NCBI RefSeq assembly: GCF_014202505.1
Contig: NZ_JACHGW010000001.1
Coordinates: 1,612,001 to 1,676,000, forward strand
Origin: Armatimonas rosea
GTDB taxonomy: Bacteria > Armatimonadota > Armatimonadia > Armatimonadales > Armatimonadaceae
Direction: 5' to 3'
DNA length: 64,000 bases
Of the stretch, positions 24,639 to 33,819 are shown piece after piece. A program made the translations under genes and the position numbers. Under the pieces are notes generated by a model. That model was not told the DNA's origin. It was given only the letters and a program-made list of their open reading frames with translations, and ran no database searches. Each line of letters starts with the position of its first letter. The stretch's first letter is position 1.

Positions 24639-27179
24639 ATGGACGAGAACACAGAAGAGATGAACGATGGGCTGGAGAATGTCTTTGATCAGCTCAATAC
24701 CGAGACCCAGGGGACACCGACGATCCCTGAGGTGCTCAACCTCCTGCCCCTGCGCGATGCCGTGATCTTCCCGGTCCTGGTCGCGCCGATCGTGGTGGGA
24801 CGAGAGCCCTACATGCGCCTGATCTCGGACTCGGTGCGCGATGGGAGCCGCCTGATTGGGATTGTCACCCAGCGCGACCCCGGCACCGAGCGCCCGACGC
24901 CTGCCGATGTCTACCCGACCGGTGTCGTGGTGACCATCCGCATGATGAACCGGGGACGAGACACCACCCAGCTCCTAGTTCAGGGCATCCAGCGCTTCCA
25001 TATCCAGGAGATCCTCCAGGAAGAGCCCTACCTGCGCGCCCGGATCAAGGTCTGTGACGAGCCCGCTGAGCTGACCGACGAGGAGAACCTGGAGGTCGAG
25101 GCACTGCGGCGCGAGCTCGCAGGGACCTTTACGCGGATTGTCGAGCTCAGCAACGACATGCCCGACCACTTCAAGGAGATCGAGCAGGTCACCCCGGTTG
25201 GCACCATGACCGACATGATCGCCGCACACGCCCACCTCAACACGGCGGAGAAGGCCCAGATCCTAGAGACCCTGCCCCTGGTCGAGCGGATGCGGGCCCT
25301 GCACGCCATGCTCCTGCGGGAGGCGCAGATCATGGAGCTGGGAGCGAGCATCCACAACCAAGCCGCTGGGGAGATGAGCAAGGCCCAGCGCGAGTACTAC
25401 CTGCGCGAGCAGCTCAAGGTGATCCACAAGGAGCTCGGGGAGGGCGATGAGCGTGGCCGGGATGTCGAGGAGCTCCGTGAGCGCCTCGATGCCGCACAGC
25501 TTCCCGCCGAGGCCCGCAAGGAGGCCGACCGTGAGCTGGAGCGCATGAGCCGCATGGCCTTTGGTGCCCCGGAGTACACGGTCGCCCGGACCTATCTGGA
25601 CCTGATGGCGAGCCTACCCTGGGCAAAGTCCACCGACGACAACCTCGATATTCCTCACGTGAAGGAGGTCCTCGACGACGACCACTACGGTCTTGAGAAG
25701 ATCAAGGATCGCCTGCTGGAGTTTCTGGCGGTGCGCAAGATCAAGCAGGAGCGCGGCGAGCCTGTGCGCCAGCCGATCCTTTGCTTTGTCGGGCCTCCTG
25801 GGGTGGGAAAGACGAGCCTGGGACGCAGTATCGCCCGCGCCATGGGACGAGAGTTCTACCGGCTCTCTCTGGGCGGGGTGCGCGACGAGGCGGAGATCCG
25901 GGGCCACCGGCGCACCTATATCGGGGCGATGGCGGGGCAGATTGTCACGGGGCTCAAGCGCGCCGGGACCAACAACCCGGTCTTCCTGCTCGATGAGATC
26001 GACAAGCTCGCCCACGACCACCGCGGCGACCCGAGCTCGGCGCTTCTGGAGGCACTCGACCCCGAGCAGAACACGACTTTTCGGGACAACTACCTGGACA
26101 CGCCGTTTGATCTCTCCAACGTCCTCTTTATCACCACAGCCAATGGGCTGGACACGATCCAGGGGCCGCTCCGCGACCGCATGGAGATTATCGAGCTGAC
26201 GGGCTACACGGAGCAGGAGAAAGTCGCGATCGCGCGCCAGCACCTGGTTCCCAAGCAGCTACGGGAGCACGGGCTGACCACGGATCAGGTGACGGTCACC
26301 GACGAGGCGCTCTATGCGCTGGTTCAGGGCCACACCCGGGAGGCCGGTGTCCGAAGCCTGGAGCGCCAGGTGGCAGCGGTCTGCCGCAAGGTAACCCGCA
26401 GCTTCGCCGAGGGGCGCACCGAGCCCTTGACAGTCACCCGCGCCACGGTTGAGGAGTATCTGGGGGCTCCGCGCTTTGAGTTTGAGGAGCTGGACGACCG
26501 CACGAGCATTCCGGGGGTCGCGACCGGCCTGGTCTGGACTCCCGTGGGCGGCGATGTGATCTTTATCGAGGCCCAGAAGATGGAGGGCTCCAAGACCCTT
26601 CAGCTCACCGGCCAGCTGGGCGATGTGATGCAGGAGTCTGCCAAGGCGGCCCTGAGCTACATCCGCGCCAATGCCACCGAGCTGGGGCTGCCGGCCAACT
26701 TCTGGAACGAGACCGAGCTTCATATCCATGTCCCTGCAGGGGCCACACCGAAAGATGGGCCATCGGCGGGGGTGACCATGACCACGGTCATGACCAGCCT
26801 GCTCACCGGGCGGCGTGTCAAGCCACGGCTCGCCATGACCGGGGAAGTAACGCTCACCGGGCGTGTCTTGCCGGTGGGCGGGATCAAGGAGAAGGTTCTG
26901 GCGGCCAAGCGCTCGGGGGTCACCACCGTGATCCTGCCCGCGCGCAACCGTAAGGACCTGGAGGAGGATATCCCCGCCGAGCTACGGCAGGGCATGACCT
27001 TCCACTTCGCCGAGAGTGTCCGCGATGTCTTGGAGCTGGCCCTTGAGCCCACGAACAAGGCACGGCGGATTCGGGTGAAGGCAAGCCCGGAGAAGCCCGC
27101 GGCCAAGCCCGTGCCCGTACCGACCGCGCCGCTCCCCGAGCCGCTCCAGCAACCCAGCGTCCCCCCCGCTCGCGCCTAG
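24639..27179 (+). CDS. lon: ATP-dependent protease La (Lon)
   Basis: This 846-residue Lon degrades damaged and regulatory proteins in the cytoplasm. It has the N-terminal substrate domain (NLLPLRDAVIFPVLVAPIVV), a coiled-coil linker, an AAA+ module with Walker A GPPGVGKTSLGRSIARAMG (about residues 384-400) and Walker B PVFLLDEIDKL, and the protease domain. The catalytic dyad is S709 (KDGPSAGV) and K752 (GGIKEKVLAA), 43 residues apart as in E. coli Lon. The Pro-rich C-terminal tail is unusual but harmless. AGAGGGAG lies about 11 nt before the ATG. Confidence 0.97.
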   Translation: MDENTEEMNDGLENVFDQLNTETQGTPTIPEVLNLLPLRDAVIFPVLVAPIVVGREPYMRLISDSVRDGSRLIGIVTQRDPGTERPTPADVYPTGVVVTIRMMNRGRDTTQLLVQGIQRFHIQEILQEEPYLRARIKVCDEPAELTDEENLEVEALRRELAGTFTRIVELSNDMPDHFKEIEQVTPVGTMTDMIAAHAHLNTAEKAQILETLPLVERMRALHAMLLREAQIMELGASIHNQAAGEMSKAQREYYLREQLKVIHKELGEGDERGRDVEELRERLDAAQLPAEARKEADRELERMSRMAFGAPEYTVARTYLDLMASLPWAKSTDDNLDIPHVKEVLDDDHYGLEKIKDRLLEFLAVRKIKQERGEPVRQPILCFVGPPGVGKTSLGRSIARAMGREFYRLSLGGVRDEAEIRGHRRTYIGAMAGQIVTGLKRAGTNNPVFLLDEIDKLAHDHRGDPSSALLEALDPEQNTTFRDNYLDTPFDLSNVLFITTANGLDTIQGPLRDRMEIIELTGYTEQEKVAIARQHLVPKQLREHGLTTDQVTVTDEALYALVQGHTREAGVRSLERQVAAVCRKVTRSFAEGRTEPLTVTRATVEEYLGAPRFEFEELDDRTSIPGVATGLVWTPVGGDVIFIEAQKMEGSKTLQLTGQLGDVMQESAKAALSYIRANATELGLPANFWNETELHIHVPAGATPKDGPSAGVTMTTVMTSLLTGRRVKPRLAMTGEVTLTGRVLPVGGIKEKVLAAKRSGVTTVILPARNRKDLEEDIPAELRQGMTFHFAESVRDVLELALEPTNKARRIRVKASPEKPAAKPVPVPTAPLPEPLQQPSVPPARA

Positions 27180-27193
27180 CCGCCTCCGTTCCC

Positions 27194-29842
27194 TTAGGGG
27201 GCTTGCTTGATATTCCTGAGACGCTCCGGCCAGACAAAGGTCGGGGCGTCTTTTGGGTTGTAGCCTTCCATGTGCCCGGTGAGCCTTGTCGCGGGCTTGG
27301 TGTACTTGAGCACCGTGTCCCCAAAGACCTCACGGCAGAGCGCCGCAAGCCCTGGGTCGTACTCGATCAGCTCCGCGCGGGTATTGACATGGTTGTGGTC
27401 GTGGTCGTTCTCCCGGTTGTTGTCGAACCAGGACTGCACGCCCTCCGCAAAGTACTCATGGTGGTTGGTGGAGGCGTACTTGCCCTTCCAGAGCCCCGCC
27501 TTCATGGCGCTCTCGTAGCAGGCCTTCACACGGGAGTCGAAGGTCTTGTCCACGCGCACCATGCCCCGCAGGTGGATATTGTGGGCGAACTCATGGATCA
27601 GGATATTCTCTGCGGCGTAGGGGTCGCCCGGATAGCCCAAGAGATTCTCCTCTGCACAGGAGCAGAGCGGGTCGGTCTCGCTCCCACCGAGCCCGCGCGC
27701 ACGCCGGTCCCAGAAATCTTTTGGCATGAGCCAAGCAAAGTCGGGCTGGTCTGTGGTGAACTCATTGTAGGCAAGGATGCACATTCGTGAGCCGCTGGCG
27801 ATCATGGCATCACGGACATCGGGGCGCTTGGCGAGCAAGAGATTGACGAGGTAGGCCGCCTCCTTGAGCGCGTAGTCATTGACTTTCTCCGATGCCACAA
27901 TCGGGTAGCCATTGGCACTGATGTATTTTTTGTAGAACGCCGGTGCCTTGAGCGCTGCGGGTGGCGCGGTAATCGCACTAATCGCTGGGGGAGCTTTTTG
28001 GAGCCGAGCCGCAAGGCGCTTGAGGTACTCGTCGGCCTTGGGGTTTGCGAGGGTCTTCTCGATCCATGCCGGGGAGATCGCCTCCAAGGCACTCTGGTGG
28101 GTGAGTGTATTGGCGATTAGCTGGGCCGCGTACTCGTTGTTGGTCTTCTCCAGCTCGCTTGCCAGTGCAGCTACCCCACGCTCGCGCTGTCCCAAGACAA
28201 CCAGGGCGTGTGCCGCCGTGATACGGTTGGTCACGGAGCTATCGGTGAGAAGCGGCTCCAGGCTCGCCTTGGCGGGCAGTGCGGCCTTCCCGAGGACCAC
28301 GCAGCCGAGCGCCCCCCAGTAGCGCACGAGCGCATCTGGCGAGGCGAGTGCTTTTTGTAGCGTGGGAAGGTTCTTCACGTTGCGCTCGGTCGCTAGAAAC
28401 GCGGTGTCCAGCACTTTGGTTCGGTTCAGAGGGTAGTCGGCGATGGCTTTCTGGGGAGCGAGCTCCGCAAACATCGGCTCAGGGATAATTCCCGTATCGC
28501 GGGTATCGAGCATGGTCTGCTTGAGCCGTCCCCGGAGCACCGCTAGGCGCGCTGCTTGACTGGGCGCCCCCGCGAGGTTTTTGAGCTCCCAGGGATCGGT
28601 CTGGAGATCGAAGAGCTCCTCCGTGGCCTGCGGCCCCTCCCAGAGCGCCTTGTGGTAGCCCGTGAGTGTCCCCGCTTGCCAGGCCTTCTGCCACGCGGCC
28701 CAGCCGGGCATGGTTAGCTGGTAGTAGCTGTATGGGGCGGCGGCCAGGTGCGGCAGGAAGCGCCGGATGTACTTGTAGCGGCCATCGGTGATCCCGCGGC
28801 GCATCCCGTAGAGCTCATCAAACCGGTCGGCATAGAGAAAGACATGAGCATCAGGCTGAACAGCGACCCGTTTGCTTCCCAAGAACGCCCTTCCTTGCAT
28901 CTGTGCGGGCTTGGGCTGGCCCAGGAGCGAGAGCAAGGTGGGGGCAAAGTCCACAAAGGCGACCGGCTCGTGCACCCGCTGGCCAGGCATAAACGGGGAG
29001 AGTGACCGCCATTTTTTCGGCACACGCACCATCAAGGGAATCCGGACACCGGTCTGCTCTAAGTAGCGCTTACCGCGTGGAGTCGGGCCGCCGTGGTCGG
29101 CGTAGTAGAAGACAATGGTGTTCTCGGCCTGCCCACTGCGCTCCAGCTCATCGAGCTTCTCTCCCACTTGCTTGTCCATTGCGCTGATCGTGTCGTGGTA
29201 GATCGCCCAGTCCGAGCGCATCTCCGGCAGGTCCGGGACATAGGGCGGCAGGAAGAGAGTCTTGGGATCGAGGCGCGGTATCTGTGGGATCAGGCCCTTG
29301 TCCCGGTTGCTCTGGACTTTTTCGGGAAAGAGATTGCTCTCGTGGCTGATCTCGATATTGAAGACCGCGAAAAACGGCTTGCCGCTAGGGCGGTTTTTAT
29401 AGTGCGCTCTATTCGACGATACATCCCAGAGTGCGGTGTCGTTCCCCTTGATGTTGTAGTCGGTCTTGGCGTTGTTGGTACAGTAGTAGCCTTGCTCGCG
29501 CAGGTAGGAGACATAGGGCTTGTAGGCCGCTGGGATGACATGTCGGCTGCGCATGTGCTGGGTGCCCATGGTGGGGGAGTAGGCCCCCATGAGCAGGGTT
29601 GCCCGCGCCACCGCACAGACCGGGGCGTTGGAGTAGGCGCTCTCAAAGACAGCGCTCTCCTTCGCCAGCGCGTCGAGCCGTGGCGTCTTTGCCTCTTTGT
29701 TGCCGTAGCACCCGAGCCACTGCGCGGAGTTGTCCTCGCTGACAATCCATAAAATATTGGGCCGCTCGGGCTGCTGCGCCTGTGCGTGCGCAACACTGCT
29801 GAGGCTTGCCAAGGCAGCGAAAACATAACCGAGTACGCGCAT
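27194..29842 (-). CDS. Sulfatase-HEAT-metallopeptidase fusion protein, secreted
   Basis: The 882 residues from the ATG at 29842 have a signal peptide (MRVLGYVFAALASLSSVAHA). A sulfatase domain (about residues 25-480) follows, with NILWIVSEDNSAQWLGCYG and C76-A-V-A-R80, where the usual Pro/Ala is Val. A HEAT-like region (about 510-610) is next. The C-terminal zinc-peptidase-like domain has H750-E-F-A-H754 and a second motif HHEYFAEG (E796/E800), reminiscent of anthrax lethal factor-type gluzincins. An upstream in-frame ATG at 29998 has a good GGAGG site and overlaps the preceding stop, but it would add 52 residues read through a palindromic repeat. Last gene of the sulfatase chain. Confidence 0.82.
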   Translation of the reverse strand: MRVLGYVFAALASLSSVAHAQAQQPERPNILWIVSEDNSAQWLGCYGNKEAKTPRLDALAKESAVFESAYSNAPVCAVARATLLMGAYSPTMGTQHMRSRHVIPAAYKPYVSYLREQGYYCTNNAKTDYNIKGNDTALWDVSSNRAHYKNRPSGKPFFAVFNIEISHESNLFPEKVQSNRDKGLIPQIPRLDPKTLFLPPYVPDLPEMRSDWAIYHDTISAMDKQVGEKLDELERSGQAENTIVFYYADHGGPTPRGKRYLEQTGVRIPLMVRVPKKWRSLSPFMPGQRVHEPVAFVDFAPTLLSLLGQPKPAQMQGRAFLGSKRVAVQPDAHVFLYADRFDELYGMRRGITDGRYKYIRRFLPHLAAAPYSYYQLTMPGWAAWQKAWQAGTLTGYHKALWEGPQATEELFDLQTDPWELKNLAGAPSQAARLAVLRGRLKQTMLDTRDTGIIPEPMFAELAPQKAIADYPLNRTKVLDTAFLATERNVKNLPTLQKALASPDALVRYWGALGCVVLGKAALPAKASLEPLLTDSSVTNRITAAHALVVLGQRERGVAALASELEKTNNEYAAQLIANTLTHQSALEAISPAWIEKTLANPKADEYLKRLAARLQKAPPAISAITAPPAALKAPAFYKKYISANGYPIVASEKVNDYALKEAAYLVNLLLAKRPDVRDAMIASGSRMCILAYNEFTTDQPDFAWLMPKDFWDRRARGLGGSETDPLCSCAEENLLGYPGDPYAAENILIHEFAHNIHLRGMVRVDKTFDSRVKACYESAMKAGLWKGKYASTNHHEYFAEGVQSWFDNNRENDHDHNHVNTRAELIEYDPGLAALCREVFGDTVLKYTKPATRLTGHMEGYNPKDAPTFVWPERLRNIKQAP

Positions 29843-29877
29843 GGTGGATGTGGTGCAAGCCCGGATGGAAATCATCC

Positions 29878-29979
29878 GGCTATGGGGCGCGTTCGCGCCG
29901 CCTCCTCGTTCCTCGTCGGTAAAATTTTGAGCGAAGCGAACGGCCGAAGGCCCCATAGCCCCACGTTCACCGTGCGGGA
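29878..29979. repeat. Palindromic element at the 5' end of the fusion sulfatase gene
   Basis: A 10-bp inverted repeat (GGCTATGGGG at 29878, CCCCATAGCC at 29951) encloses GGCGCGTTCGCGCC and GGCCGAAGGCC. The adjoining 23 nt (29957-29979) recur with two mismatches at 33778-33800, also at a sulfatase 5' end. Confidence 0.75.
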
Positions 29980-29994
29980 AATCGTAATGTGTTT

Positions 29995-31350
29995 TCATTT
30001 GGCAGGAGCCTCCGTAATGGGCCACTCGGGCAGGTCGGTGCGCTCGGTGCGGAAGAGGTCTTTGGCACGCTGCACGAGCGCAGGGTTACTCTGGGCGAGG
30101 TTGCGGGTCTCACCGGGATCGCTTGCGAGGTCGTAGAGCTCGACTGGGGCATCGAGGCGCTTGGTGCGAAGCGCCTTCCAGCGCGCGTCCATGACCACCG
30201 CCTGCGAGAAGCCACCCTCGTGAAACTCCCAGTAGAGTGTCTTGTGCGCCCGCTGCCCTGGCTTGCCCAGCAAGGTCGGCAAGAAGCTAATCCCATCGGT
30301 CTTGGGGGGCAGGGGGGCTTCTATGAGCGTGGTCAGGGTGGGGAAGAGATCGGCGAAGGAGCTGACATGGCTGCTCTGCGTTCCCGGAGCGACCTTGCCC
30401 GGCCAGCGCGCGATGGTCGGGACCCGAATGCCACCGTCGTAGAGGTCGCGCTTGAGGCCACGGAACGGGCCACTGGCCGCAAAGAGCGCGGGGTTGTTGG
30501 CGCCCTCACGGTGGTGGCCGTTGTCGCTGGTAAAGAGCACGAGCGTGTTGTTGTCTATCTTGAGCCGCTTGAGCAGAGCAAAGAGCCGCCCCATGTCGGC
30601 ATCGAGCCGAGCAACTGTCGCAGCGTGCGCTTTATCGGGGGCGGGCCAGGGCTTGTCGGCGAAGGTACCCAGCTCGGGAACCTCTTGGCCGTTGCCCGTG
30701 CCACGGGTCGCCTCGTTGTTGGCGTGGGGCGTGATGAGCGACCAGTAGAGAAAGAACGGCTGCTTGTGGTGCGCCTCTACCCACTTGAGGGCTTCGTCGG
30801 CCAGGAGATCGGGGGCGAAGTCGCACTTTTCGCCCGCCCAGCCCGCGCCGGTCTTCCACTGCGCCTCGGGGCAGGCGGGGTGCTTCACATTGCGCAGCGC
30901 GACCCGCTTCTCCCCACGTAGCAGAAAGGGCGGGTAGGGGTTGTGGGCGTGGGTCTGATTGAGGTAGCCGAAGAAGTGGTCGAAGCCCTTGTTGGTTGGG
31001 ATACCCTCTTCGCCCTCGTTGGCGAGGCCCCACTTGCCGACCAGCGCCGTGGCATAGCCTGCGGATTTTAGCGCCTCTGCCACCGTCAGATCGCTTTTTC
31101 GGAGCAGCTGCGCCGCTGGGTTGGTCGGCCCAGCGTTGCCCCGAACCCGCGTGTGGCCGGTGTGGAGCCCCGTCATCAGGACCGAGCGCGACGGCGCACA
31201 GACCGGCGCTCCGGCGTAGAAGTGGGTCAGCTTCATCCCCTCCGCCGCCATCGTATCGAGATGCGGTGTCGGGATGAGCTTCTGGCCAAAGCAGCCTAGC
31301 TCGCCGTAGCCTAGGTCGTCGGCGAGGACAACGATAATATTGGGTTTCAT
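29995..31350 (-). CDS. Arylsulfatase-type sulfatase
   Basis: This 451-residue member of the S1 sulfatase family has metal-site DD in MKPNIIVVLADDLGYGELG. The formylglycine motif C-A-P-S-R is in GAPVCAPSRSVLMTGLHTGH, and a second metal motif is in LFTSDNGHHREG. The protein starts directly at the catalytic fold with no signal peptide, so its location is uncertain. The ATG overlaps the preceding deaminase stop (ATGA), and its own stop overlaps the alternative ATG of the fusion sulfatase. Activity requires formylglycine maturation. No such enzyme is in the window. Confidence 0.92.
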   Translation of the reverse strand: MKPNIIVVLADDLGYGELGCFGQKLIPTPHLDTMAAEGMKLTHFYAGAPVCAPSRSVLMTGLHTGHTRVRGNAGPTNPAAQLLRKSDLTVAEALKSAGYATALVGKWGLANEGEEGIPTNKGFDHFFGYLNQTHAHNPYPPFLLRGEKRVALRNVKHPACPEAQWKTGAGWAGEKCDFAPDLLADEALKWVEAHHKQPFFLYWSLITPHANNEATRGTGNGQEVPELGTFADKPWPAPDKAHAATVARLDADMGRLFALLKRLKIDNNTLVLFTSDNGHHREGANNPALFAASGPFRGLKRDLYDGGIRVPTIARWPGKVAPGTQSSHVSSFADLFPTLTTLIEAPLPPKTDGISFLPTLLGKPGQRAHKTLYWEFHEGGFSQAVVMDARWKALRTKRLDAPVELYDLASDPGETRNLAQSNPALVQRAKDLFRTERTDLPEWPITEAPAK

Positions 31351-31784
31351 GGTTTTGGAAAAAGAGTATAGCACTCCGCTTGGAGGAGCGGCCCCTCGAC
31401 AATTGTCTGAAAGTCGCTGCGCTGGGCTACTTCCTGGGCGGGGATGTAGATCTGGGCGTAGTGCCTTGCCGCATCCGCAATAGTCGCGCCAAAGACAACT
31501 CGGTCCAGCTCCGCCCAGAGAAGGCTCCCCATGCACATCGGGCAGGGCTCACAGGTCGAGTAGAGCGTAAAGCCCGCGAGGGAAGGGCTCTGCCGCTGCT
31601 GACAGGCGAGCCGCACGGCGAGCAGCTCCGCATGAGCGGTGGGATCGTTGTTCTCGGCGACCTGGTTGACCACCTGAAGCAGAACCGTGCCCGTCGCCGA
31701 GTCAACGATCCGCGCCCCAAAGGGCGTTTCGTAGGGCTTTGTGAAGGCGATCAGCTCCAGGAGGTGCTCGGCATCCGTTTGCAT
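31347..31784 (-). CDS. Nucleoside/guanine deaminase-family protein
   Basis: The 145-residue zinc deaminase has the signature pair HAE (PTAHAELLAVRLAC) and PCxxC (STCEPCPMCMGSLLWAE). The C-terminal RHYAQIYIPAQEV region resembles guanine deaminases and TadA-like proteins. It sits between two sulfatase genes with overlapping starts and stops, an odd place for a purine enzyme. The ATG at 31784 has GGGAGAG about 11 nt upstream and follows the preceding stop by one base. A TTG at 31808 is the alternative start. The exact substrate cannot be told from sequence. Confidence 0.85.
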   Translation of the reverse strand: MQTDAEHLLELIAFTKPYETPFGARIVDSATGTVLLQVVNQVAENNDPTAHAELLAVRLACQQRQSPSLAGFTLYSTCEPCPMCMGSLLWAELDRVVFGATIADAARHYAQIYIPAQEVAQRSDFQTIVEGPLLQAECYTLFPKP

Positions 31785-31785
31785 T

Positions 31786-33819
31786 TTAGGTGGCGCTCTC
31801 CCGCTCAATCACGACCGATGTAATCGTCCCCGTGAACACATCGCTCTGTTTGTAGGCAACGACTTTCCCCCCGGTATCGCTTCCCACATCCAGGCCATCG
31901 GTGGGGAGTGTCGCCAGCGGCCCGTTTCCCACCGCCTCCCCGATACGCGTGCCATCCAGGCTCAGCTGGAGCGCACCGTTTTTCGTCACCTCCACCCGCG
32001 CTGTATGGGCTCCCATCACGGTCTCTGGTGTCGCCACGCGGGTTACCCCAGCCTTGGTGCGAAAGGCAAAGACCAGCTTGCCGTCCTCCAGGAAGAGGGA
32101 GTAGCCCAGCGCCGAGCCTCCTTGTGCGACAATCACCCCGTCGCGTGCCGTCTTGGTGTCGAAGCTCGCGGTGATGGTGAAGGCTCGGTTGGCGATTGCG
32201 GGTGCCTCGGCCCGGTCGAGATGCTCGCCTGCCTTGAGCGTGAAGCGTGTCTTGGTTGAGGTTTTCTCCGCCGCGCCTTTCTTGCCGCGCCAGCCACCCA
32301 GCGGGAGGACATTGGCACGCGCGGCCCAGGCATCCCACTTTGCCGCCAGGGCCGTGACTCGCCCCGTCTCGCGGGAGGCGAGGTTTGTCCGTTCGCTGCG
32401 GTCCCTCTCGATATCGTAGAGCTCCCAGGGCTGGTTTTCTTTTGCGACTGCCTTCCAGCGCCCCTCACGGATGGCGCGGTTGCCCTCGTGCTCCCAGAAA
32501 AGAGGCTGTGTCCGAGCGAGCGGCTTGCCCAAGAACGCGGGGCGCAGGCTGACCCCCTCCATGGGCTTGACCTTACCCGTGGGGTAGCGAGCGCCACTGA
32601 CATCGACCACGGTGGCCATGATGTCGATCAGGTGCCCCGGCTGCGACTCCCACGCTCCGTTGCGGCGACGCGGAATCCCGGTGGGCCAGTGGGCGATCAG
32701 GGGGGTCGAGATGCCTCCCTCATGGGTGTAGTGCTTGTACTCGCGAAACGGCGTGTTCTGGAGCCAGGCCCACGACTGTCCACAGTACCAGTCCGATGTC
32801 GGGGCACTCGGGTCGCCCTGTGTCCTTCCGTTTGGCCCGGACTCTGCATTGCCTCCGTTGTCGCTCATAAACAAGATCAGCGTGTTGTCCAGCTCGCCCC
32901 GCTCTTTGAGGGCGGCCACGAGTGTCCCTACTGCTTTATCCATGTGCCAGACACACGCCGCGTAGGTCGCCATAAGGTGGTCGAAGCGGTCTTTCTCCGT
33001 CTCGCTCAGGCTCTCCCAGGCCGCAACCGTCTCGGGGCGGGGCGCGAGTGTCCAGTCAGGCTCCGCCAGCCCGAGCTGTTTTTGTCTTGCAAGGCGGTCC
33101 TCGCGCAGCCTGTCCCAGCCCGCTCGGTACTTGCCGCGGAATCGTGCGATATCCTCCGCGGGGGCTTGGAGCGGAAAGTGCGGCGCGTTGTGGGCGAGAT
33201 AGAGAAAAAACGGCTTCTTGGCGGCGCGTGCCTCGTCGATAAACGTAATCCCGTACTCGGTCCAAAGATCGGTCGAGTACCAGCTCTTGGGGAGCGGCGG
33301 GTTGGGCTGGCCATTGAGAAAGAGCTTCGCCTTCTCATCACCCGGCTGGTAGAAACCCCCTGCGGCGGCACTCAGCGAGCGCTCAAAGCCGCGCTTCCAG
33401 GGCACCACCCCCAGGTTCTGCCCGACATGCCACTTGCCACACATAATCGTGAAGTAGCCCGCTGGTCCTAGCACCTCTGCCAGGGTCGCGCACTGGTCAT
33501 TGAGGTGCCCGGAGTAGCCTGGAAGCCCCTTGTCCTCCACCATGTGCCCGACGCCCGCTTGGTGGGCATAGAGCCCCGTGAGCAGTGTTGCCCGCGTCGG
33601 GCAGCAGCGTGCGGTGTTATAGAACTGTCGAAAACGCACTCCATCTCTGGCCAGCGCATCTAGGTTGGGGGTTGGAATCTCCGAGCCGTAGCAGCCAATA
33701 TCGGCAAAGCCCATGTCGTCCACAAGAATCACGATGATATTTGGCTTGTTTTGTTGCCAGGACGGAGAACGCCCTAGAGCCCCACGTTTATCGTGCGGGA
33801 GGATGGTTTCATTTTTCAT
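31786..33819 (-). CDS. Arylsulfatase with C-terminal LamG-like domain
   Basis: The 677-residue sulfatase has [20 protein letters not shown] at the metal site and catalytic C-C-P-T-R in [20 protein letters not shown], the arylsulfatase A/B-like form. About 170 C-terminal residues look like a concanavalin/LamG jelly roll ([20 protein letters not shown]), probably a glycan-binding module. The first 15 or so residues ([20 protein letters not shown]) are encoded by a repeat shared with the fusion sulfatase gene. No signal peptide is visible. The start overlaps the upstream sulfatase stop (ATGA). Confidence 0.9.
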   Translation of the reverse strand: MKNETILPHDKRGALGRSPSWQQNKPNIIVILVDDMGFADIGCYGSEIPTPNLDALARDGVRFRQFYNTARCCPTRATLLTGLYAHQAGVGHMVEDKGLPGYSGHLNDQCATLAEVLGPAGYFTIMCGKWHVGQNLGVVPWKRGFERSLSAAAGGFYQPGDEKAKLFLNGQPNPPLPKSWYSTDLWTEYGITFIDEARAAKKPFFLYLAHNAPHFPLQAPAEDIARFRGKYRAGWDRLREDRLARQKQLGLAEPDWTLAPRPETVAAWESLSETEKDRFDHLMATYAACVWHMDKAVGTLVAALKERGELDNTLILFMSDNGGNAESGPNGRTQGDPSAPTSDWYCGQSWAWLQNTPFREYKHYTHEGGISTPLIAHWPTGIPRRRNGAWESQPGHLIDIMATVVDVSGARYPTGKVKPMEGVSLRPAFLGKPLARTQPLFWEHEGNRAIREGRWKAVAKENQPWELYDIERDRSERTNLASRETGRVTALAAKWDAWAARANVLPLGGWRGKKGAAEKTSTKTRFTLKAGEHLDRAEAPAIANRAFTITASFDTKTARDGVIVAQGGSALGYSLFLEDGKLVFAFRTKAGVTRVATPETVMGAHTARVEVTKNGALQLSLDGTRIGEAVGNGPLATLPTDGLDVGSDTGGKVVAYKQSDVFTGTITSVVIERESAT
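33778..33800. repeat. 23-bp repeat at a sulfatase 5' end, shared with 29957-29979
   Basis: AGCCCCACGTT and CGTGCGGGA flank two variable positions. 21 of 23 bases match the copy at 29957-29979. It codes for PHDKRGAL here and PHGERGAM in the other gene. Confidence 0.7.

Noticed and set aside
29989-30921. 310-codon open frame on the plus strand
   Set aside because: Shadow of a sulfatase gene with all family motifs on the other strand.
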